From positions 1 to 6,284 of the forward strand of contig JAJAZG010000390.1 in the NCBI GenBank assembly GCA_026785865.1: 6,284 nucleotides of DNA, written 5' to 3'. This document shows, one piece after another, positions 1-4,672 of the stretch. The stretch's first letter is position 1, and each line of letters begins with the position of its first letter. The notes under the pieces are model-generated. The model was not told the DNA's origin and did no database searches. It saw only the letters and a list, made by a program, of their open reading frames with translations. This DNA comes from Pseudanabaena sp. CAN_BIN31 (GTDB lineage: Bacteria; Cyanobacteriota; Cyanobacteriia; Pseudanabaenales; Pseudanabaenaceae). A program made the translations under genes and the position numbers.

Positions 1-660
1 GTGATTTTCCATGAAGCTTGTGGACATTTGCTGGAAACCACAGGCATCGAAGCGAAAACCACACCCTTTGCGGAAATGAAAGGTCAAAAGATTGCTCACG
101 AAAATCTAACCGCATGGGATGAAGGACGTTCTGAAGAGGCTTTTGGAACTATCGATATGGATGATGAAGGAATGCCCACGCAGCGCACACTCTTAATTGA
201 GAATGGCATCCTCAAAAACTTTATTAGCGATCGCGCTGGCGAGTTGCGGACAGGACATCCGCGCACAGGTAGCGGTCGCCGCCAAGGTTATACCTACCCC
301 GCCGCTAGTCGGATGCGAAACACTTATATTGGTGCAGGTGATTTTGCTTTAGAAGATCTTTTTGCCTCAGTTGATAAAGGTATCTATTGCAAAAAAATGG
401 GCGGCGGCAGCGTCTTGCCTACAGGTCAATTTAACTTCGCCGTTGATGAAGCCTATTTAATTGAAAATGGCAAAATCACCAAACCACTCAAGGGCGCAAC
501 CTTGATTGGTGATGCTAAAGAAATCATGCAAGAAATTTCCATGAGTTCCCGCGATCTCGAACTTGCGGCAGGTTTTTGCGGCTCGGTCAGTGGCAGTATC
601 TATGTCACGGTCGGACAACCCCACATCAAAGTTGATGCAATTACCGTCGGCGGTCGGTAA
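1..660 (+). CDS. tldD: TldD-family zinc metalloprotease, C-terminal part (5' truncated by window)
   Basis: This is the C-terminal 219 residues of a TldD (peptidase U62) protein. The family's usual length is roughly 450-490 residues, so about half the gene lies before the window, and the GTG at position 1 is an internal Val codon, not a start. The zinc-binding HExxxH motif is visible as HEACGH at residues 4-9 of the visible part. The C-terminal family blocks follow: GGGSVLPTGQFNF (about 134-146), EAYLIENGKITKP (150-162), KGATLIG (164-170) and the closing VGQPHIKVDAITVGG. Cys193 in GFCGS is a candidate third zinc ligand. The HExxxH motif marks the catalytic TldD subunit; its partner TldE/PmbA lacks it. 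In studied bacteria the TldD/TldE heterodimer degrades unfolded peptides in the cytoplasm and processes peptides such as microcin B17. The partner gene is not in the window. The family call is very secure; the native substrate is unknown. Confidence 0.95.
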   Translation: MIFHEACGHLLETTGIEAKTTPFAEMKGQKIAHENLTAWDEGRSEEAFGTIDMDDEGMPTQRTLLIENGILKNFISDRAGELRTGHPRTGSGRRQGYTYPAASRMRNTYIGAGDFALEDLFASVDKGIYCKKMGGGSVLPTGQFNFAVDEAYLIENGKITKPLKGATLIGDAKEIMQEISMSSRDLELAAGFCGSVSGSIYVTVGQPHIKVDAITVGGR

Positions 661-681
661 ATCGGCGATCGGTAAATCGGC
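654..681. repeat. 13-bp direct duplication across the tldD stop codon
   Basis: The sequence TCGGTAAATCGGC occurs at 654-666 and again at 669-681, a period of 15. The first copy contains the tldD stop codon (TAA, 658-660). The second copy repeats that stop context downstream and runs into the palindrome starting at 681. It looks like a small slippage or insertion-associated duplication. No function is visible. Confidence 0.7.
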
Positions 682-700
682 AAGGGGCTTAAGCCCCTTG
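681..700. repeat. 20-bp perfect palindrome, copy 1 (possible tldD terminator)
   Basis: CAAGGGGCTT is followed directly by its reverse complement AAGCCCCTTG. As RNA this folds into an 8-bp GC-rich stem with a TTAA loop, followed by TTGTTATT, so it could terminate tldD transcription. The same 20 bp recur at 3359-3378 behind the kinase gene. That marks it as a dispersed palindromic repeat rather than a private terminator. Both copies lie just after a stop codon and next to a second, unrelated hairpin. Confidence 0.8.
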
Positions 701-708
701 TTATTGCG

Positions 709-753
709 AAATTTTCAATAAAGCCACGCTTCGCGTGGCTTTATTGAAAATTT
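709..753. repeat. Long hairpin, 21-bp perfect arms with 3-nt loop
   Basis: The arms at 709-729 and 733-753 are exact reverse complements around a TTC loop (730-732). The inner stem is GC-rich (GCCACGC/GCGTGGC) and the outer part AT-rich (AAATTTTCAATAAA). The AT-rich outer stem is terminator-like in either direction, but no clean T-run follows. With the palindrome at 681-700 it forms a two-hairpin block in the 158-bp gap between tldD and the kinase. It is probably a mobile-type intergenic palindrome, and may also act as a transcript end or RNA-stability element. Confidence 0.75.
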
Positions 754-764
754 GGGTTTTTATT

Positions 765-779
765 CAATGCAAAGCATTG
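765..779. repeat. Short hairpin CAATGC-AAA-GCATTG upstream of the kinase
   Basis: Six-base arms (765-770 and 774-779) surround an AAA loop. This is the third palindrome in the same 158-bp spacer and lies 39 bases before the kinase GTG start, inside its probable promoter or leader. It could be an operator-like dyad or another small intergenic palindrome. Nothing in the sequence decides between these, and I found no convincing promoter pair around it. Confidence 0.45.
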
Positions 780-818
780 TAAGCTCTCTAAATAACGCGA
801 TCAAAGGGTAATCTAGTT

Positions 819-3302
819 GTGCAACCAAATGCGATCGATGTGTCTCAATCAACGGTACTGGTTATTCACGATGATCTAACTATTCGCTATGAATTAGTAT
901 CGGCTTTGAAAGGGTATGGCTATACGGTCAAAACTGCTGAAGATAGCAGTGAAGCTTTGCTATATGTGCGATCGCATCCGCCTGACTTGATCGTACTGAA
1001 GATATCCATGCCCGAAATAAGTAGCTATGAAGTTTGTCGTATCCTCAAAGCCGATCCGATGACCGAGGGGATTCCAATTATTTTTACGAGCAGCAAAGAT
1101 GATATTGCCGAAAAGTTGGAAGCTTTTGAAAGCGGTGGGGCTGATTATGTCGCGATCAAATTACCGCAATTAGCAGAATTATTTGCTCGCATTCATTTAC
1201 ATTTAACACTGCGACATCTGCAAATGCATCTTGCTCAAAAGAACCATGAACTTTCCCAAGCCGTCTTTGACCGAGTTGGGGTACTTAAAGATCTCCAACG
1301 CGCAAATCTGCTACTCCATGCTCAAAAAGAAGCGGTGATCGATGGCATTTTTGCGGTAGACGAACAAGGTCAGATCGCTAGTTTTAATCGCCGTTTTTGC
1401 GAAATGTGGGATATCCCCCGTGATTTATTTAGAGATGATGGCATCGGGCATGAGTTTCTGAATGGATCGCCATTGGGAACATTTTTGATCAAACCTTCTC
1501 TTCCTAGTGTTTTGACCGATTTGTTAGAGACTACATACGATCAGCCTGATGTAATTAGAAATGGCGAAGTCGTTTATGGCGATCGCACTTTCGACTATTA
1601 CACCAGCCCCGTAAATTCTGAACAAAATAAACTTTTTGGCTTGATTTGGTGTTTTCGCGATATCACCGCTAAAAAGCAAGCGGAAATGCGACAACTGCAA
1701 CTAATGGAAGATCTCCAAAAAGCCAAAGAAGAAGCTGAAGAAGCAGTAAGTACGAAGGCGGCTTTTTTGGCGATGATGAGTCATGAAATTCGCACACCGA
1801 TCAATGGCGTGATTGGGATGACCCAGCTTTTGGCGGGAACTGAGCTTAATCCTGAACAGGATAAATTTGTGCGGACGATCCAAGTCAGTGGCGAAATGCT
1901 GCTTTCCGTGATTAATGATATTTTAGATTTCTCTAAAATTGAATCAGGTAAATTGGAATTAGAAAATGTACCAATGGATGTACGCGCTGTGGTGCGTGAC
2001 ATCTATGATGTGCAGTTAGCCAAAGCTAGGGAAAAGAGCCTCAAATTTGAAGTAAGTATGCAGTCTCATGTGCCGCCATTTATTATCGGTGATGTGACCC
2101 GATTGCGACAAATTCTCTTAAATTTGGTTTCCAATGCTCTCAAATTTACGGATTCAGGATCGGTGCGGATTGGAGTGCGCTTAGTCGCCGATCGCGAGCC
2201 TATTGCCGATCGCCCTTTTCAATTATTGTTTTCAGTGAGTGATACGGGCATTGGACTTAGCAACGAACAAATGCAGCGACTATTTCAGCCTTTTTCGCAA
2301 GCAACATCCGCTACATGCCGCAAGTATGGCGGTACTGGATTAGGTTTGGTGATCTGCAAAAATTTGGTTGAGAATATGGGGGGCAAAATCCAAGTTGAAA
2401 GTAAGCCTAATCAAGGTTCTACTTTTTCATTTACAATCACAACCCAAATCGCTAAAGAGCAGCCAAGTTATACGTTGCAAGATTCAATCAAGAAGAATCA
2501 AAATAATAGTCCTGTTGATCGGCTGGGCGATCGCATCCCATTAAAAATTTTGATTGCTGAAGATAACTTAATTAACCAAGAGCTAGCTATGGCAATGTTG
2601 ATTAAGATCGGCTACCAGCCCGATGTCGTTGATAATGGTTTAGCAGTGCTAGAAGCGTTACAGGTTAATCATTATGACTTGTTATTGCTAGATGTGCAGA
2701 TGCCAGAAATGGATGGATTAGAAACTGCCAACTATTTAGTTAATCATTGGCATGAGTTGCAAACAGGCTATGAGCGTCCGACGATTATTGCGATGACTGC
2801 TAGTGCGATGCAAGGCGATCGCGAGATGTGTTTGCGAGCAGGTATGGATGATTACATCAGTAAGCCGATCATGATGGATTCGTTGCAACGCACAATCGAG
2901 AAATGGGCTAGCCAAAGTGATCAGGCGATCGCCTCTACAGGATTAATCGCCAAAACTAATATCCCTTCAGCGATCGATCCCGCCGCTATCCATAATCTCG
3001 AACAAATTAATGCCAATCTAGTCGGACGCATGGTCAATTTGTTCACTGTCGAAGAAGCGCCTGTGCTAATGCAAAATCTGCGACAGGCGATCGCTAACAA
3101 CGATCTGCAAGAGGTCAACTATAATGCTCATACTTTAAAAGGAAGTAGCAATATTTTGGGGGCAAAAGCCTTGGGCAAACTCTGCCTCCAAGTTGAACTA
3201 AAGAGCAAACAGGGAGACAGTAAGGATTTACCCCAATTATTAATCGAAATTGAGCAGCAATATCAAATTGCCTGCCAAGAGCTTGCAAAATTATCGAGTT
3301 AA
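819..3302 (+). CDS. Cytoplasmic hybrid sensor histidine kinase (pseudo-REC, PAS, HisKA, HATPase, REC, HPt)
   Basis: The 827-residue protein starts at GTG 819: an in-frame stop lies at 789-791, no ATG is near, and AAAGGG (803-808) sits 10 bases upstream. Domains in order are a receiver-like domain (about 12-128), PAS (about 168-285, ending CFRDIT), a helical linker (285-312), HisKA with MSHEIRTP and phosphoacceptor His322, HATPase with N box Asn439, DTGIG 475-479 and GGTGLGL 504-510, a receiver with Glu581/Asp582, phosphoacceptor Asp625, Thr660 and Lys682, and HPt with HTLKGSS and His771. The expected relay is His322 to Asp625 to His771, then to a separate response regulator not seen here. The N-terminal receiver has Lys61 at the phosphoacceptor position and His17 in the acidic pocket, so it probably cannot be phosphorylated. 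No transmembrane segment or signal peptide is visible, so it is likely soluble. The PAS ligand is unknown. The gene stands alone between hairpin-rich spacers. Confidence 0.96.
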   Translation: MQPNAIDVSQSTVLVIHDDLTIRYELVSALKGYGYTVKTAEDSSEALLYVRSHPPDLIVLKISMPEISSYEVCRILKADPMTEGIPIIFTSSKDDIAEKLEAFESGGADYVAIKLPQLAELFARIHLHLTLRHLQMHLAQKNHELSQAVFDRVGVLKDLQRANLLLHAQKEAVIDGIFAVDEQGQIASFNRRFCEMWDIPRDLFRDDGIGHEFLNGSPLGTFLIKPSLPSVLTDLLETTYDQPDVIRNGEVVYGDRTFDYYTSPVNSEQNKLFGLIWCFRDITAKKQAEMRQLQLMEDLQKAKEEAEEAVSTKAAFLAMMSHEIRTPINGVIGMTQLLAGTELNPEQDKFVRTIQVSGEMLLSVINDILDFSKIESGKLELENVPMDVRAVVRDIYDVQLAKAREKSLKFEVSMQSHVPPFIIGDVTRLRQILLNLVSNALKFTDSGSVRIGVRLVADREPIADRPFQLLFSVSDTGIGLSNEQMQRLFQPFSQATSATCRKYGGTGLGLVICKNLVENMGGKIQVESKPNQGSTFSFTITTQIAKEQPSYTLQDSIKKNQNNSPVDRLGDRIPLKILIAEDNLINQELAMAMLIKIGYQPDVVDNGLAVLEALQVNHYDLLLLDVQMPEMDGLETANYLVNHWHELQTGYERPTIIAMTASAMQGDREMCLRAGMDDYISKPIMMDSLQRTIEKWASQSDQAIASTGLIAKTNIPSAIDPAAIHNLEQINANLVGRMVNLFTVEEAPVLMQNLRQAIANNDLQEVNYNAHTLKGSSNILGAKALGKLCLQVELKSKQGDSKDLPQLLIEIEQQYQIACQELAKLSS

Positions 3303-3359
3303 GCATATGGAGCGAGCGATAAAGTTAGGCAACTTTATCGCTCGCTCCATATGCTTAAC
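3298..3359. repeat. Perfect 29-bp-arm inverted repeat overlapping the kinase stop codon
   Basis: The arms at 3298-3326 and 3331-3359 are exact reverse complements with a 4-base loop (AGGC, 3327-3330). The left arm contains the kinase TAA (3300-3302), so the dyad begins inside the last sense codon. No T-run follows; instead a second palindrome starts immediately. A perfect stem this long is more typical of a mobile palindromic repeat (REP/MITE-like) than of an ordinary intrinsic terminator, though in RNA it would shield the kinase mRNA 3' end and hinder read-through into the ABC gene. Confidence 0.85.
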
Positions 3360-3379
3360 AAGGGGCTTAAGCCCCTTGT
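3358..3379. repeat. 22-bp perfect palindrome, copy 2 of the dispersed repeat
   Basis: ACAAGGGGCTT is followed by its exact reverse complement. The central 20 bases (3359-3378) are identical to 681-700. It overlaps the end of the preceding 29-bp-arm hairpin by two bases, giving a head-to-tail double hairpin. In the tldD spacer the order is reversed: this palindrome first, then a long hairpin of different sequence. It may contribute to termination after the kinase gene. No clear promoter was found in 3380-3438, although TAAAAT at 3408-3413 could be a -10 element for the next gene. Confidence 0.8.
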
Positions 3380-3438
3380 CTGTTCAAGTTGTTTCTACAA
3401 ACTGCATTAAAATAAAAAAGTTAACTTTCAAAAACTTT

Positions 3439-4056
3439 ATGCTCTCGATCCGCAATCTTTGCTATCACCCACCCGCTACACCTGACGCAATCCTTAAAAA
3501 TATATCCTTTGAACTAGAAGATCGACAATTAGGCTTGATGGTAGGGCCGAGTGGTTCTGGTAAAAGCACCTTACTGGAAATTTTGGCAGGATTTGTCGAA
3601 TGGAATAGCGGCGGCATTTATTGGAAATCCCAAGAACTAAGTCCCGACAATTTACAGCAAATATGTGGGCTAGTATTCCAATTTCCTGAGCGCCATTTTT
3701 GCGGAAGTACGATTTTAGAAGAATTAAGATTGGGGCATATCGATCTAGATGGCGATCGTATTGAGAGCGCATTGAGTTCCGTGGGTCTAAGCCATCTAAA
3801 TCCGAATAACTCACCCCAATCGCTGAGTGGTGGTCAGCAAAGACGATTAGCCCTTGCGGTGCAGTTAATTCGCCAGCCCAGTTTATTATTGCTAGATGAG
3901 CCAACCGCAGGTTTAGACTGGTCGATGCGTAAGCAAATTTTAGGCATTTTGCAAGAACTCAAAAAAAACTGGACGATTCTTGTCGTTACCCACGATCCTG
4001 AAGAGCTTGACTCAATGGCGGATCAAACTTGGGCGATCGCCCACGGCGAAATATAA
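3439..4056 (+). CDS. ABC transporter ATP-binding protein, EcfA/CbiO-like (ABCI11/NAP14-like)
   Basis: This is a 205-residue single-domain ABC ATPase. Visible motifs are Walker A GPSGSGKST (36-44), Q loop Gln81 in VFQFPERHFCG, signature LSGGQQRR (129-136), Walker B LLLLDEP (149-155) with catalytic Glu154, D loop AGLD, and H loop His185 in VVTHD. The VFQFPE Q loop is typical of cobalt/nickel and energy-coupling-factor ATPases. From memory it also resembles the plastid ABCI11/NAP14 proteins linked to metal balance, so a role in metal or vitamin import is plausible but inferred. ATG 3439 is chosen because homology begins there (MLSIRNLCYH). The frame is open further upstream, but that part reads through the palindromes. 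No good Shine-Dalgarno is visible. It is shorter than classical CbiO/EcfA (about 250-280), mainly at the C-terminus. No permease or substrate-binding gene is present, so it would have to act with subunits encoded elsewhere. Confidence 0.9.
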   Translation: MLSIRNLCYHPPATPDAILKNISFELEDRQLGLMVGPSGSGKSTLLEILAGFVEWNSGGIYWKSQELSPDNLQQICGLVFQFPERHFCGSTILEELRLGHIDLDGDRIESALSSVGLSHLNPNNSPQSLSGGQQRRLALAVQLIRQPSLLLLDEPTAGLDWSMRKQILGILQELKKNWTILVVTHDPEELDSMADQTWAIAHGEI

Positions 4057-4058
4057 AG

Positions 4059-4103
4059 CAAAAGAGAAGGTTGTGGCGCAAAGTGCCACAACCTTCTCTT
4101 TTG
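4059..4103. terminator. Hairpin terminator after the ABC ATPase gene
   Basis: Arms of 19 bases (4059-4077 and 4085-4103) are exact reverse complements, starting two bases after the ABC stop codon. The loop GCAAAGT can close further by a C-G and a G-U pair to leave AAA. The outer stem is purine-rich on the left (CAAAAGAGAAGG) and pyrimidine-rich on the right (CCTTCTCTTTTG). The right arm therefore supplies a partial T tract, but no separate T-run follows. It probably ends ABC transcription and isolates gvpK. Confidence 0.65.
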
Positions 4104-4129
4104 GCTTTGGGATCAATGTAAACTAGGTT
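4101..4129 (+). promoter_or_regulatory. Candidate sigma-70-type promoter for gvpK
   Basis: TTGGCT (4101-4106) and TAGGTT (4124-4129) are spaced by 17 bases and end 22 bases before the gvpK ATG. The -10 match is weak (TAnnnT) and the -35 overlaps the end of the preceding hairpin. Position is the main support: it lies between a terminator-like hairpin and an isolated gene that must start its own transcript nearby. Confidence 0.3.
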
Positions 4130-4151
4130 AAGAAGCTTCTGGAATTTTTTA

Positions 4152-4616
4152 ATGACTGATAATAACGATAGTTTAACTGATAGTTTAATCGTCAAGCCCA
4201 AAAAATCAGGACTAGCACCACTGATTCTTACATTAGTGGAATTATTACGGCAACTAATGGAAGCACAAGTAATTCGGCGGATGGATGCTGAGAAGTTAAC
4301 TGAGTCTGAAATTGAAAGAGCTGCTAATAGCCTGCAAGCTTTAGAACAACAAATTTTCAATCTCTGCGAAGTTCTTGATATCGATCCTGAAGATCTTAAT
4401 CTCGATTTAGGTGAATTTGGCAAACTTTTACCTAGACGCGGGGCATATTATCCCGACAAATCATCAAGTGAATCATCAATTTTGGAATTGCTCGATCGCT
4501 TAATCAGTACAGGCATAGTTTTGGAAGGCGATGTGCAGATTGGCTTAGCTGATATTAATTTAATCGATCTCAAATTGAAGTTATTACTAACTTCAGGCGA
4601 TAAATCTGCAACTTAA
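4152..4616 (+). CDS. gvpK: Gas vesicle protein GvpK with C-terminal GvpA/J/S-like segment
   Basis: The 154-residue protein starts at ATG 4152, with a weak TGGA 8-11 bases upstream. Residues about 19-94 match the GvpK core: GLAPLILTLVELLRQLMEAQ, then VIRRMDAEKLTESEIERA, a helix LQALEQQIF, and DPEDLNLDLGEFGKLLP. After a polar linker (95-108, YYPDKSSSES) comes SILELLDRLISTGIVLEGDV followed by GLADINLIDLKLKLLL. This has the helix-turn-strand pattern of GvpA/GvpJ/GvpS proteins (LLDRxLxxGIV.G...I.L..I.L). GvpK is a minor protein needed for gas vesicle assembly, and the tail could contact the GvpA shell or nucleation proteins. I believe similar tails occur in other cyanobacterial GvpK proteins but cannot verify it here. 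No other gvp gene is in the window, which is unusual because gvp genes normally cluster. It converges on the cyclase gene and has its own terminator. Confidence 0.93.
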   Translation: MTDNNDSLTDSLIVKPKKSGLAPLILTLVELLRQLMEAQVIRRMDAEKLTESEIERAANSLQALEQQIFNLCEVLDIDPEDLNLDLGEFGKLLPRRGAYYPDKSSSESSILELLDRLISTGIVLEGDVQIGLADINLIDLKLKLLLTSGDKSAT

Positions 4617-4621
4617 AAGGC

Positions 4622-4656
4622 AAAAGGTGTGGCGATCGCCACATCTTTTTGTTTTT
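4622..4656. terminator. Rho-independent terminator with HIP1 core, probably bidirectional
   Basis: A 14-bp dyad (4622-4635 and 4636-4649, one G-T mismatch) is centred on GGCGATCGCC, which contains a HIP1 octamer. On the plus strand it is followed by T5-G-T5 (4646-4656), the best intrinsic terminator in the window, placed just after the gvpK stop. On the minus strand the stem is followed by CCTTTT, so it can also end the cyclase transcript, whose stop codon is about 23 bases away. Confidence 0.85.
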
Positions 4657-4672
4657 GGAATAACCATACCGC

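Noticed and set aside
1..3. GTG at position 1 as the tldD start
   Set aside because: It lies directly before the HExxxH motif, which is mid-protein in TldD; about half the protein would be missing. It is an internal Val codon.
661..818. CRISPR array or tRNA in the repeat-rich spacer
   Set aside because: The palindromes are single or paired and differ in sequence, with no regular repeat-spacer unit and no cloverleaf. They are better explained as intergenic palindromes.
3376..3413. Promoter for the ABC gene (TTGTCT or TTGTTT with TAAAAT)
   Set aside because: TAAAAT at 3408-3413 is a fair -10, but no -35-like hexamer lies at 16-18 bases, so I did not list it as a feature.
3250..3438. Upstream extension of the ABC ATPase frame to TTG 3250 or ATG 3307
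   Set aside because: The extension overlaps the kinase gene or reads straight through two perfect palindromes, and has no resemblance to ABC proteins. Homology starts at ATG 3439.
3494..3904. 136-codon minus-strand reading frame opposite the ABC gene
   Set aside because: It lies wholly antisense to a well-supported ATPase and its translation shows no family motif.
3986..4423. 145-codon minus-strand reading frame spanning the ABC end and gvpK start
   Set aside because: It is antisense to two real genes and crosses a terminator hairpin; the low-complexity Ser/Arg/Leu-rich product looks like a frame shadow.
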